Assembly: GCA_035626155.1 (NCBI GenBank)
Contig: DASPOF010000041.1
Location: forward strand, 3,801 to 67,800
Reading direction: 5' to 3'
From: DASPOF01 sp035626155
GTDB lineage: Bacteria; Desulfobacterota; Binatia; Binatales; Binataceae
DNA: 64,000 nt
Positions 8,709 through 17,168 of this stretch are shown piece by piece. Position 1 is the first letter of the stretch; each line of letters begins with the position of its first letter. The position numbers were made by a program, and so were the translations under genes. The notes below the pieces were generated by a model. That model ran no database searches and was not told the origin of the DNA. It saw nothing but the letters and a program-made list of their open reading frames with translations.

Positions 8709-9362
8709 TTACGCGCGGCCGCCGCGCTGCATCGCCGCCATCGCCTCGGCCATCTCGGCGAGGCCTTTCTTGACCGATGGCCGGCTCTGCACGTGATGCC
8801 ACCACGCGGTGAGCTTCGGGCGTCCCTCGACGGCCGGCTTCGCGCCGAACATCGGGAGCAGATTCGCGATGAAGAACATCGTCGGCGCAAGCGCGCAATC
8901 GGCAAGCGTGAAATCCGCGCCGCAGGCGAACCCGCTGTCCGCGAGCATCTTCTCGAGCTGATCGAGCCGGGCGCTCAAGTCCTTCAGCTTCTCGGCGACC
9001 ACTTTTTCGTCGCGAGTCTTCGGGTTCATCATCGGGAACAACGCGCGCAGGGGCGGTTCAAGATACAGATCGTGGAAGCGGGTGAAGAGCCTCACGCGCG
9101 CCCGTCCCTCGGCCGACTTCGGAAGCAGCGCCGGCGTGGGAAACTTGTCCTCGAGGTACTCGTTGATTACCTCGGACTCGGCGATGATCAACCCGTCCGC
9201 ATCGAGCGCGGGAATCTTGCCGAGCGGATTGACCTTTAGATACTCGGTCGAGTGCAAATCGCCGCCCGGCGGCGCGACGATCTCGATTTTGAGGCCCTTG
9301 TCGTAAATCGCGATTCGCGATTTGGTCGCGAAGTTGGAGAGATTCATGCTGTACAACTTCAT
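8709..9362 (-). CDS. Glutathione S-transferase family protein
   Basis: This 217-residue soluble GST has an N-terminal thioredoxin-like domain (residues 1-75) with the cis-proline VNPLGKIPAL and the glutathione gamma-Glu-binding ESEVINEYL. A helical C-terminal domain (85-215) includes GADFTLADCALAP. A serine-rich N-terminal stretch (YSMNLSNFATKSR) supplies the likely catalytic Ser or Thr rather than Tyr. GAGGAG lies 8 bases before ATG 9362 and only 2 bases before the ATG at 9368, so the shorter start is preferred. The substrate is unknown. Detoxification of electrophiles is the family's general role. Confidence 0.9.
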   Translation of the reverse strand: MKLYSMNLSNFATKSRIAIYDKGLKIEIVAPPGGDLHSTEYLKVNPLGKIPALDADGLIIAESEVINEYLEDKFPTPALLPKSAEGRARVRLFTRFHDLYLEPPLRALFPMMNPKTRDEKVVAEKLKDLSARLDQLEKMLADSGFACGADFTLADCALAPTMFFIANLLPMFGAKPAVEGRPKLTAWWHHVQSRPSVKKGLAEMAEAMAAMQRGGRA

Positions 9363-9450
9363 CGTCATCGCTCCTCGGGTTGGAATTGCACGCTCCGCTT
9401 ATCGCAAAGCACCGCCGATCGCGCAAGAGCAAATCGCGCGGCCGCTTGGG

Positions 9451-10455
9451 TCAGCGGCCGCCCTCGGTCTGCTTCAAGATGAACAGCAAGGCCTCGGCGA
9501 AGTCGGCGGGATGCTCGAGTTGCGGGTAGGGCCCTGAAGTTTTGAAGATGACGGTTGCCGACCCGGGCAGCGCGACGTGAAGCGCCTGGCCGTCTGCGTT
9601 CGAGAAACGCGGATTCCTGCCGCTCCACATGACGATTGTGAGCGTGTTGATAATCCGGCCGAGGTTGGAGCGGATGTGCGCCTCGTCGCGCACAACCGAG
9701 TTCAGCATCGCCGTCTCCGCCTGACGATCGTTGGCCAGCGCCGCCATCATCCGCTCGTACATGAATTCCGGCATCGGCGGCAGGCCGAAGAAGCTCGTCT
9801 CGACCTCCGCGCGCGCGCCTTCCACGGTCGCCGGGATCATAGCCGCGCGCAGTTTGGCCGCGCCGCGCGCGCCGATTAACCCTCCCGAGATCAGGATCAG
9901 CCGCTCGACTTTGTCGGGATGCTCGACCGCATAGTAGAGCGCGACGTCGGCGCCGAGTTCATCGCCGATGACGTTGACGTGGCCGAGATTGAACCGGTCG
10001 ATCATTTGGGCGATCGCGCCGGCCTGATATGCGATGCTGTAATCGATTTGCTTGTGCTCGGACGATGCGAATCCGAAAAGATTCGGCGCAATCACCTTGA
10101 AGTTGCCCTCGGCCAGCGGAGGAATCACACCGCGCCACAGCAGCGCGGCGTTGGGCCCCAGCCCGTGAATCAGGACGACGGGCTCGTGATCCCAGTAGCC
10201 TGCCGAGGCCAGGTAGGTCATCAAGCCGTCATCGAGCGCGACCTCGTTCTGCGTCACGCCCGACCATCCCAGGCGCGTGAGCTGGAGCCATCGAAGCACC
10301 CCGATCGGGTGCAGGTACATCGCGGCCGCGAAGATGCCAAGGAAGATCGCTGACAGAGGGCCAGCGATGCGGATCCATGAGTGGCGGCGAATCGGCGGGC
10401 GATCGAGATCCGTTCCGGCGGCGGCTTTTGATCGCGCTGTTGTTGATTGCGCCAT
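9451..10455 (-). CDS. Membrane-anchored alpha/beta-hydrolase homologue, catalytic residues replaced
   Basis: This 334-residue protein has an N-terminal transmembrane anchor (about 29-48) followed by an alpha/beta-hydrolase domain (about 75-330). The fold landmarks are clear: VVLIHGLGPNAALW, the strand-turn before helix C, and a C-terminal LEHPADFAEALLFIL. The elbow, normally GxSxG, reads GDELG, which puts E166 at the nucleophile place. The usual catalytic His of the GH-x-P-Q-x-E motif is P309 in SGPYPQLEHP. It therefore probably lacks ordinary serine-hydrolase activity and may bind a ligand or use other chemistry. An AGGGAT ribosome site precedes ATG 10455. It is separated from the lipoprotein gene by 36 bases on the same strand. 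Confidence 0.85.
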   Translation of the reverse strand: MAQSTTARSKAAAGTDLDRPPIRRHSWIRIAGPLSAIFLGIFAAAMYLHPIGVLRWLQLTRLGWSGVTQNEVALDDGLMTYLASAGYWDHEPVVLIHGLGPNAALLWRGVIPPLAEGNFKVIAPNLFGFASSEHKQIDYSIAYQAGAIAQMIDRFNLGHVNVIGDELGADVALYYAVEHPDKVERLILISGGLIGARGAAKLRAAMIPATVEGARAEVETSFFGLPPMPEFMYERMMAALANDRQAETAMLNSVVRDEAHIRSNLGRIINTLTIVMWSGRNPRFSNADGQALHVALPGSATVIFKTSGPYPQLEHPADFAEALLFILKQTEGGR

Positions 10456-10491
10456 GAATCCCTGCGCGCCCGGCGCGCTAACTTGCGGGCG

Positions 10492-10971
10492 CTATTTCGC
10501 GGGCGACGGCCCGGCGGCGGGCGATGGCCCGGCGGCTGACGACGGCTCGGCCGCAGGCGCCGACGCGACGGGCGCAGGCGCGGACGCCACGGTCGGCGGC
10601 GTCTTCGCCTTGGCGTGGACGGGGCGATGCGATCGCGCCCTTTGCGCCTCGCGCCGGCGTTCCAGCTCCTCGAAGCGCGCCGATGCGCGATCGATCGATT
10701 TGGTCGCCTCTTCCACGGCCTTGGCCGCCTTATCGGCCTCCGCCGCCGCCTGCTGGGCCGCTACCAGTGCCTTCGCAGCCGCCTCCTCGGCGCGCGCGGC
10801 GGCCTCCTGCGCACGGTCCGCCGCGGCCTCCGCCTGCGCGGCCTGCTCCTGCTGCCGCGATGCGGAACATCCCGAGAGCATCGCGATCAGCACGATCGCC
10901 GCCGCGCACATCGCGGCGGATCGGAGAAGCGGGAAAATCGACGGCGCAGCTTGCTTGCCCGCAACCCTCAT
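10492..10971 (-). CDS. Alanine-rich coiled-coil lipoprotein
   Basis: This 159-residue protein of unknown function has a lipoprotein signal: a hydrophobic run (19-32) ending in LSGC, with C35 as the predicted lipidated residue. A long Ala/Glu/Gln-rich heptad-like region (about 39-110, EEAAAKALVAAQQ style) follows, then a basic stretch and a Pro/Ala/Ser-rich low-complexity tail. This resembles Lpp- or YgdR-like envelope tethers in style only. The ATG at 10971 overlaps the F420-type oxidoreductase stop by ATGA, so the pair is translationally coupled. The low-complexity composition limits homology claims. Confidence 0.75.
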   Translation of the reverse strand: MRVAGKQAAPSIFPLLRSAAMCAAAIVLIAMLSGCSASRQQEQAAQAEAAADRAQEAAARAEEAAAKALVAAQQAAAEADKAAKAVEEATKSIDRASARFEELERRREAQRARSHRPVHAKAKTPPTVASAPAPVASAPAAEPSSAAGPSPAAGPSPAK

Positions 10972-11843
10972 CGCGGGGCGAACGCCTCGATTACGCGATC
11001 GTCCGGGAGCGGCGAGCCATCGGCGCGAAGCGGCAGAATGCATACGTGCGTCGCGCCGGCCTTGAGATGCGCGTCGATGCGGTCGCGGATTTTTGCCTCC
11101 GTTCCCCAAGCTACGATCGCATCGACCAGCCGGTCGCTGCATCCGTTCTCGAACTCGGCGTCCGCCCATCCGAGCGCCTTCAGGTTGTTGGTGTAGTTGG
11201 GCAGCCGCGGGACGTAAGTCCTCATATATTCGCGAGCGGCGGCGCGCGCCTTTGCGGGGTCGGTCTCGAGAAATACGGCCTGCGCCACGCAAATCCACGG
11301 CTTCGGGCCGATCTGCGCGCGCGCCTTTGCGGTGTGCTCGGGCGGAACGAAATAGGTGTGCGTCCCGTCGGCCTCCGTCGCGGCAAGCTTGAGCATCTTG
11401 GGATGGAGCGCCGCGAGCACGATCGGCGCCGGTTCCTTCGGTTCGGGCGCACGGTAGAGCGCGCCCTTCACCCGCGGCAGGTACTCCTTCATAAAGCTGT
11501 AGGGCTTATCGTAAGCGTGCCCGCGCAGATTGGTGACGAGCGGTTTGTGGCTCACCCCGATGCCGAGGACGAAGCGTCCGTCCGAGAGCTCGGCTACGGT
11601 CTTCGTCGCTGCGGCCATCGTGATCGGGTCGCGCGCGTAAATGTTCGCGATCCCGGTGGCGATCACCAAACGCTCGGTCCGGCTTAGCAAGTAAGCGGCA
11701 TGCGCGAATGGCTCGCGGCCGACCGCCTCGGGAATCCACAGCGTCCGGTAGCCGAGCTTCTCGAGCTTTTTTACGAACTCGGCGCTCTGAGGCCCGGCCA
11801 TCCCATCGAGAAAGAACCAGATTCCGACTTTTCCGATTTCCAT
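10968..11843 (-). CDS. LLM-class (luciferase-like) F420-type oxidoreductase
   Basis: This 291-residue TIM-barrel flavin- or F420-dependent oxidoreductase starts with KVGIWFFLDGM and GYRTLWIPEAVGREPF. It contains the family core ERLVIATGIANIYARDP (non-prolyl cis-peptide region) and DGRFVLGIGVSHKP. It matches the subgroup usually annotated as probable F420-dependent oxidoreductases more closely than bacterial luciferase. No F420 biosynthesis gene is in the window, so the cofactor is inferred from family. AAGGGG precedes ATG 11843. The stop overlaps the start of a lipoprotein gene. Confidence 0.87.
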   Translation of the reverse strand: MEIGKVGIWFFLDGMAGPQSAEFVKKLEKLGYRTLWIPEAVGREPFAHAAYLLSRTERLVIATGIANIYARDPITMAAATKTVAELSDGRFVLGIGVSHKPLVTNLRGHAYDKPYSFMKEYLPRVKGALYRAPEPKEPAPIVLAALHPKMLKLAATEADGTHTYFVPPEHTAKARAQIGPKPWICVAQAVFLETDPAKARAAAREYMRTYVPRLPNYTNNLKALGWADAEFENGCSDRLVDAIVAWGTEAKIRDRIDAHLKAGATHVCILPLRADGSPLPDDRVIEAFAPR

Positions 11844-11984
11844 AGGCCCCTTCTTACCGCCACAGCCGAGTTCTCACAAGCGATTCGTGAACGATTTTTC
11901 GGCCATCCCAGCGGCTTGTTCCGGGCGACGCCTGCGCGGACTTGCCGAACTCGGGAAAATCGCCGCGGCGCGCCGCAGAGCGCG

Positions 11985-12434
11985 TCATTCGCTTTCCATT
12001 TCGTCGTCATCGGGCGGGTTCGACGGAGGCGCCAGCCGCTTGAAGAAAAATACCTCAGGATCGCCTTCATCGAGGTTTTCGACCATCCCGCTTCTGACGA
12101 ATCCGATTTTCTCGCACAAGCGCTGCATCGGAATGTTCGACTGGTTGGTCGAGGTGAAGAGCTTCTCGGTGGCCGCATCGAGTTCCGCGGCGCGCATCAG
12201 AGCGGTTGCGATTCCGTGCCGCCGGAAGTCGGGATGAACGTGGAGCAACTCGATGAACGTGTGGCCGAAGAACCTGTCGTCGGCGACGAGGAACCCGCGC
12301 ACCGATCCGTCCACGCGCGCCACCACGCATCGCCCCCGCCCGAGCGCGGCGCCGATCAAGCTCCTTTGCTCGGGGCGCGCGAGCGCGATAATTTGCTCAA
12401 AGTCGCCGCTGAGCGCTTTTTCGATGATAACCAT
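11985..12434 (-). CDS. GNAT-family N-acetyltransferase
   Basis: This 149-residue single-domain acetyltransferase has the acetyl-CoA pyrophosphate loop RRHGIA (residues 71-76) after strand FIELLHVHPDF, and a later NIPMQRLCEKIGF segment typical of the GNAT C-terminal half. The tail is acidic and disordered. The acceptor substrate is unknown. ATG 12434 is the first start that fits the fold. A much longer frame reaching 12866 is antisense to the crotonase gene and is rejected. It is divergent from that gene with only 31 bases between the starts. Confidence 0.87.
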   Translation of the reverse strand: MVIIEKALSGDFEQIIALARPEQRSLIGAALGRGRCVVARVDGSVRGFLVADDRFFGHTFIELLHVHPDFRRHGIATALMRAAELDAATEKLFTSTNQSNIPMQRLCEKIGFVRSGMVENLDEGDPEVFFFKRLAPPSNPPDDDEMESE

Positions 12435-12465
12435 GGGTTCGACCCAAACGAGGTCATAGACCGCC

Positions 12466-13266
12466 GTGAGCGAACAAGCCGCACCAGACCCGCTGATCGT
12501 CCGACACGAGCCGCCCCTGGGATGGCTCGTGCTGAACCGCCCGCAGGTGCGCAACGCCCTGAATCTTAGGACGTGGCAGCGCATCTCGGAAGGTGTGGCG
12601 GAACTGGAGGGTGACCCGTCGGTGCGGGTGATTGTGATGCGGGGGGCGACGGCGGAGGCGTTCATCTCGGGCGCGGATATCTCGGAGTTTCCCGCGATGC
12701 GATCCGATGCCGCGCAGGCGCGCGCATACCGCGATGCGCCCAACCGCGCGGTCGCATCGATGCTGCAATGCTCCAAGCCGGTCATCGCGATGATTTCGGG
12801 CGCATGCGTCGGCGGCGGCGTCCAGGTCGCGCTCGCGTGCGACATCCGAATCGCGGCGCGCGGCACGCGCTTCGGTGTTCCGGCCGCGCGGCTCGGACTC
12901 GCCTATCCGCTCGAGGGCGTGATTGCGCTCACGCACACCGTGGGGCACGCCAACGCGCGCGATATCCTGCTCTCGGCGCGGCTGTTCGATGCCGATGAGG
13001 CGTTCGCCATGGGACTGGTCAACCGCGTCACCGAGCCCGCAGAACTCGAATCGGCGGTACGCGACTATGCGACCCGGATGGCGACCAATGCGCCGCTCAC
13101 GATGCTTGCGGCAAAGGCCGCAATTCGCGAGGCGCTCAAGGACCCCGACCAGCGCGACACCAAGTCCGTTTCCGAGCAGGTCGCAAGATGCTTCGACAGC
13201 GAGGATTATCGCGAGGGCGTGCGCGCCTTTCTCGAAAAGCGGCGTCCCAACTTCTCGGGACGGTGA
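12466..13266 (+). CDS. Crotonase (enoyl-CoA hydratase/isomerase) family protein lacking both catalytic Glu
   Basis: This 266-residue protein has the crotonase fold, with the CoA-binding oxyanion-hole segments FISGADISEF (residues 66-75) and GACVGGGVQVAL (112-123). The two glutamates of classical hydratase (rat E144 and E164) are replaced by Q120 and A140, so ordinary hydration of enoyl-CoA is doubtful. Isomerase, hydrolase or decarboxylase-type activity is possible. The start is GTG 12466 with GAGGT about 10 bases upstream. The ending EDYREGVRAFLEKRRPNF is standard for the family. Confidence 0.88.
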   Translation: MSEQAAPDPLIVRHEPPLGWLVLNRPQVRNALNLRTWQRISEGVAELEGDPSVRVIVMRGATAEAFISGADISEFPAMRSDAAQARAYRDAPNRAVASMLQCSKPVIAMISGACVGGGVQVALACDIRIAARGTRFGVPAARLGLAYPLEGVIALTHTVGHANARDILLSARLFDADEAFAMGLVNRVTEPAELESAVRDYATRMATNAPLTMLAAKAAIREALKDPDQRDTKSVSEQVARCFDSEDYREGVRAFLEKRRPNFSGR

Positions 13267-13371
13267 GCATCGCGGCGACCCCGCCACGGCGAATCGAATT
13301 GCGACACGCGGCGCGCGCCCGGCGCCGGCAGCGGTGACCGGCCAAGGACGCGATCAGCGAGTGAAGGAAGC

Positions 13372-13845
13372 ATGAAATCCGCACGCCTGCGAGTGATTCG
13401 AGACGTTCTCGTGGTGCTGCTCGCCCACGCCGCGATCGCCGCCTGCACGCATTCGCCCGCGGTATCGATCGTCGCGCCCGACGGCAGGTCGCTCGCTCGC
13501 GTGAGGGTCGAGGTCGTGAGCACGCCGGCCGCCCGCAACACCGGACTGATGTACCGGAATCATCTGGACGAGGATGCCGGGATGCTGTTCGTGTTTGCAG
13601 AGCCGGGCCAGCTTCAGTTCTACATGAAAAACACGGAGATTCCCCTCGATATGATCTTCGTGGGCAGCGACCGCCGGGTGCTGGGGATCGTCGCCAACGC
13701 AGAACCGTACTCCGAGAAGCATCTCGGCGTTCGGGGCGATTCGCTATACGTGCTGGAGGTCAACGGCGGATTCGCCGCGCGCCGGGGAATCGCGCCGGGC
13801 GATCGCTTCGAGTTCCTGGGCTTCACCCCGCGCGCCGCGAACTGA
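13372..13845 (+). CDS. DUF192 envelope protein
   Basis: This 157-residue protein belongs to the DUF192 family (small beta-barrel domain, function unknown). The N-terminus is a signal sequence ending at AIAAC, so C25 may be lipidated. The domain (about residues 33-150) shows the family landmarks: AARNTGLMYRNHL, GMLFVF, FYMKNTEIPLDMIFV and VLEVNGGFAARRGI. AAGGAAG precedes ATG 13372. It stands between the crotonase gene and the carboxylase cluster on the same strand, but with gaps of about 105 and 136 bases. Confidence 0.9.
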   Translation: MKSARLRVIRDVLVVLLAHAAIAACTHSPAVSIVAPDGRSLARVRVEVVSTPAARNTGLMYRNHLDEDAGMLFVFAEPGQLQFYMKNTEIPLDMIFVGSDRRVLGIVANAEPYSEKHLGVRGDSLYVLEVNGGFAARRGIAPGDRFEFLGFTPRAAN

Positions 13846-13981
13846 CCCCTGATGCGAAACGGAAGGGGCGCGCGGGCGCTTTAACCCGTCTCTGACATGC
13901 GGTATCTATCAGGCGGTCGCCAGGGTTTGCGCCGCCGGGACTGAGCGCCGTATCATTCCACGATCGCGCGAATTCTGAAGT

Positions 13982-15532
13982 ATGGGACTTAAGGAAAATC
14001 TCGACCGCATAGAGGAACTCTCGCGACAGGCCGAGGCCGGCGGGGGCGCGGAGCGCGTCAAGCGCCAGCACGAGAACGGGCGCATGACCGCGCGCGAGCG
14101 CATCGACTTTCTGCTCGACCGCGGCTCCTTCGTCGAACTCGACAAATTCAAGACCCATCGCTGCACCGATTTCGACATGGCTGAGCGGCGCATCCCGGGC
14201 GATGGGGTCGTGACGGGCCACGGCATGATCGACGGCCGGCAGGTGTGCGTCTTCTCGCAGGACTTCACCGTGTTCGGCGGAACGCTGTCGGGCGCATACG
14301 CCGAGAAGATCTGCAAGGTGATGGATCTCGCGACCAAGACCGGGTGCCCGGTGATCGGGCTCAATGATGGCGGCGGCGCAAGGATCCAGGAGGGCGTCGT
14401 CTCGCTCGCCGGATACGCGGATATCTTCCTGCGCAACGTCCTCTCATCGGGCGTGGTGCCGCAGATCTCGGCAGTCCTGGGGCCGTGCGCCGGCGGCGCG
14501 GTCTATTCGCCCGCCATAACCGACTTCATCGTGATGGTGCGCGACACCTCGTACATGTTCATCACCGGGCCCGACGTGGTTAAGGCGGCGACCAACGAGG
14601 AAGTCACGATGCAGCAGCTCGGCGGCGCCGACACCCATTCGACGCGCTCCGGCGTCTGCCATCTCGAGGCCCCCGATGACCAGGGCGCGCTGCTGATGGT
14701 CCGCGAGCTGCTTTCCTACATACCGTCGAACAATCTCGATGAGCCGCCGTTCGTGGCGACCACCGACGACACCAACCGGCGCGAAGCGGCGCTCGACCTG
14801 ATCGTGCCTGAAAATCCGAACAAGCCGTACGATATCGGCGAAATAATTCGGCGCGTGGTGGACGACGGCCATTTCTTCGAAATCCAGAAGGATTGGGCGC
14901 GCAACATCATGATCGGCTTCGCCCGGATGGGCGGCTACTCGATCGGCGTGGTGGCGAACCAGCCCGCCTACCTGGCCGGATGCCTCGATATCGACGCATC
15001 GGTCAAGGCCGCCCGCTTCGTTCGCTTCTGCGACGCGTTCAATATCCCGATCGTCACTTTCGTGGATGTGCCGGGCTATCTGCCGGGCACCGACCAGGAG
15101 TTCGGCGGGATAATCCGCCACGGGGCGAAGCTGCTCTACGCGTACTGCGAGGCGACCGTGCCCAAGGTGACGGTAATCACGCGCAAGGGGTATGGCGGCG
15201 CCTACGACGTGATGTCATCGAAGCACATCCGCGGCGATTTCAACTTCGCCTATCCTACGGCCGAGATCGCGGTGATGGGGCCCGAGCAGGCGATCAATAT
15301 CGTGTTCCGAAACGAGATCGCACGCGCGGGCGACGCCGCGGCCGAGCGCAGCCGGCTGGCCGACGACTACCGGCGCACGTTCGCCAACCCGTTCAAGGCG
15401 GCGGAACTCGGGTACATCGATGAGATCGTGATGCCGCGCGACACGCGGCCGAAATTAATCGGCGCGTTGCGCGCGCTGGAAAACAAGCGTGATCGCAATC
15501 CGCCGCGCAAGCACGGCAATATCCCCCTGTGA
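13982..15532 (+). CDS. pccB: Acyl-CoA carboxylase carboxyltransferase (beta) subunit, propionyl-CoA type
   Basis: This 516-residue carboxyltransferase moves the carboxyl group from biotin to an acyl-CoA. Both crotonase-like halves are present: GGTLSGAYAEKICKVMD with GGGARIQEG in the N-half, and DVPGYLPGTDQE, KGYGGAYDVMSSKH and MGPEQAINI in the C-half. D409 in AYDVM corresponds to the Asp that favours propionyl-CoA over acetyl-CoA in characterised actinobacterial enzymes. Together with the downstream mutase this supports propionyl-CoA carboxylase. First gene of a same-strand group with biotin carboxylase, carrier and mutase. Confidence 0.95.
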   Translation: MGLKENLDRIEELSRQAEAGGGAERVKRQHENGRMTARERIDFLLDRGSFVELDKFKTHRCTDFDMAERRIPGDGVVTGHGMIDGRQVCVFSQDFTVFGGTLSGAYAEKICKVMDLATKTGCPVIGLNDGGGARIQEGVVSLAGYADIFLRNVLSSGVVPQISAVLGPCAGGAVYSPAITDFIVMVRDTSYMFITGPDVVKAATNEEVTMQQLGGADTHSTRSGVCHLEAPDDQGALLMVRELLSYIPSNNLDEPPFVATTDDTNRREAALDLIVPENPNKPYDIGEIIRRVVDDGHFFEIQKDWARNIMIGFARMGGYSIGVVANQPAYLAGCLDIDASVKAARFVRFCDAFNIPIVTFVDVPGYLPGTDQEFGGIIRHGAKLLYAYCEATVPKVTVITRKGYGGAYDVMSSKHIRGDFNFAYPTAEIAVMGPEQAINIVFRNEIARAGDAAAERSRLADDYRRTFANPFKAAELGYIDEIVMPRDTRPKLIGALRALENKRDRNPPRKHGNIPL

Positions 15533-15644
15533 CGACGGTTTCCACCCGCCGCCGGCGCAATTCCAGCGCGCGGCCGGTATTGAGTATAAAATAAAAAGAG
15601 TCTGGGGTTCCGGTCTCCGAACCGCGAACTGTGCAGGATAACGG

Positions 15645-17153
15645 ATGTTCAAGAGAGTACTGATCGCGAATCGTGGCGAAATCGCCGTCCGCGTCATCCG
15701 CGCCTGCCGCGAGCTTGGCATTGAAACCGTCGCGGTATACTCGGAGGCCGATCGCACCGCGCTCCACGTCCGCCAGGCCGACTACGCCGTCCTGGTCGGT
15801 CCGCCTCCCGTCTCGCTGAGCTACCTCAACGTCGAACGCATCCTGGAGGCGGCCCGCAGCACCGGCGCCGATGCCGTCCATCCCGGTTACGGATTCTTCT
15901 CCGAGAACGCCGGCTTCGCCCGCGCGATCGAGGATGCCGGCCTGGTCTGGATCGGTCCTCCGCCCGATGCGATCGAGCGCATGGGTGACAAGGTCGAGGC
16001 GCGCAAAGTGATGGCCGCGGCCGGCGTGCCAATCGTCCCCGGCTCGCCCGGAACGCTCGAGAACGAAGGGCAAGTGCTTGCCGTCGCGCGGGAGCTTGGT
16101 TTCCCGATCATGGTCAAGGCGGCCGCCGGCGGCGGCGGAAAGGGATTGCGCCTGGTCGAGAACGAAAGTGACCTCGCCTCGGTGGTTCGGACCGTCGCGA
16201 GCGAGGCCAAGGCATCATTCGGCGACGGACGCTTCTACGTCGAGAAGGTGCTGAGCCGTCCGCGCCACATCGAGGTTCAGGTCCTGGCCGACAAGCACGG
16301 CAACACCGTCCACGTGTTCGAGCGCGAATGCTCGATTCAGCGCCGCCATCAGAAAGTCGTCGAAGAATCGCCATCCCCGTTCGTCACGCCCGAGATGCGC
16401 CGCAAGATGGGCGAGGTCGCGGTGCGCGCCGCCAAAGCGGTGAAATATTGCAGCGCCGGGACGATCGAGTTCCTCGCCGATGCCGAGCACAACTTCTACT
16501 TCCTCGAGATGAACACGCGCATCCAGGTCGAGCATCCGGTGACCGAGATGGTGTGCGGAATCGACCTGGTGCGCGCGCAAATCGAGATTGCCGCGGGCAA
16601 GCCGCTCGGCCTCAAGCAGGAGGACATCGCTCAGCGCGGATCGGCGATCGAATGCCGCATCTATGCCGAGGATCCGCTCAACGGGTTCGTGCCGGCGCCC
16701 GGCAGGATTGAGACGCTGCGATTCCCCGAGGGACCGGGAGTTCGCAACGACGCCGGCGTCTATGCCGGCAGCGAGGTGCCGGTGTTCTACGACCCGATGA
16801 TCTCGAAGCTGGCGGTGTGGGGCGCCGACCGCGCTCAGGCGATCGATCGGATGCGCCGCGCGCTCGGCGAGTTCGCGATCTCGGGCGAGCTTAAGACCAA
16901 CCTCGCGTTTCACCGCTGGATCATCAGCCACCCGCGCTTCATCTCGGGCGATTTCGACACCCAATTCATCGACCACGAATATCGCCCCGGCGCCGGCGGC
17001 GCGGCGGCCGACCGCGAGCGGCTGGCCGCAACCCTGCTCGCGGCCGCGATCGCGCAGAGGAGCGCAAACCATGCCAACGGGCAGCCGGCGCAGGCCGCGC
17101 CTCGCACCTCTGCGTGGCGAAACTTCGCGCGCCTCGAGGGCCTTCGGAGATAA
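15645..17153 (+). CDS. Biotin carboxylase (alpha) subunit of acyl-CoA carboxylase
   Basis: This 502-residue ATP-grasp enzyme carboxylates biotin using bicarbonate and ATP. It begins with FKRVLIANRGEIAVRVIRA, has the glycine-rich ATP loop AAGGGGKGLR, the HQKVVEESPSP segment and the active-site signature EMNTRIQVEHPVTE. The biotin-carrier domain is not fused here, unlike in many PccA proteins; a separate carrier gene follows 15 bases later. The last roughly 50 residues are Ala-rich and poorly conserved. The upstream gap holds an AT-rich patch (about 15583-15597) that could be a promoter, but no clear -35 box is seen. Confidence 0.95.
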   Translation: MFKRVLIANRGEIAVRVIRACRELGIETVAVYSEADRTALHVRQADYAVLVGPPPVSLSYLNVERILEAARSTGADAVHPGYGFFSENAGFARAIEDAGLVWIGPPPDAIERMGDKVEARKVMAAAGVPIVPGSPGTLENEGQVLAVARELGFPIMVKAAAGGGGKGLRLVENESDLASVVRTVASEAKASFGDGRFYVEKVLSRPRHIEVQVLADKHGNTVHVFERECSIQRRHQKVVEESPSPFVTPEMRRKMGEVAVRAAKAVKYCSAGTIEFLADAEHNFYFLEMNTRIQVEHPVTEMVCGIDLVRAQIEIAAGKPLGLKQEDIAQRGSAIECRIYAEDPLNGFVPAPGRIETLRFPEGPGVRNDAGVYAGSEVPVFYDPMISKLAVWGADRAQAIDRMRRALGEFAISGELKTNLAFHRWIISHPRFISGDFDTQFIDHEYRPGAGGAAADRERLAATLLAAAIAQRSANHANGQPAQAAPRTSAWRNFARLEGLRR

Positions 17154-17168
17154 GAAGGAATCGCGCGC

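Noticed and set aside
15583..15597. AT-rich patch (TATAAAAT) as a promoter for biotin carboxylase
   Set aside because: No acceptable -35 box at the right spacing was found; kept only as a remark in the gene entry.
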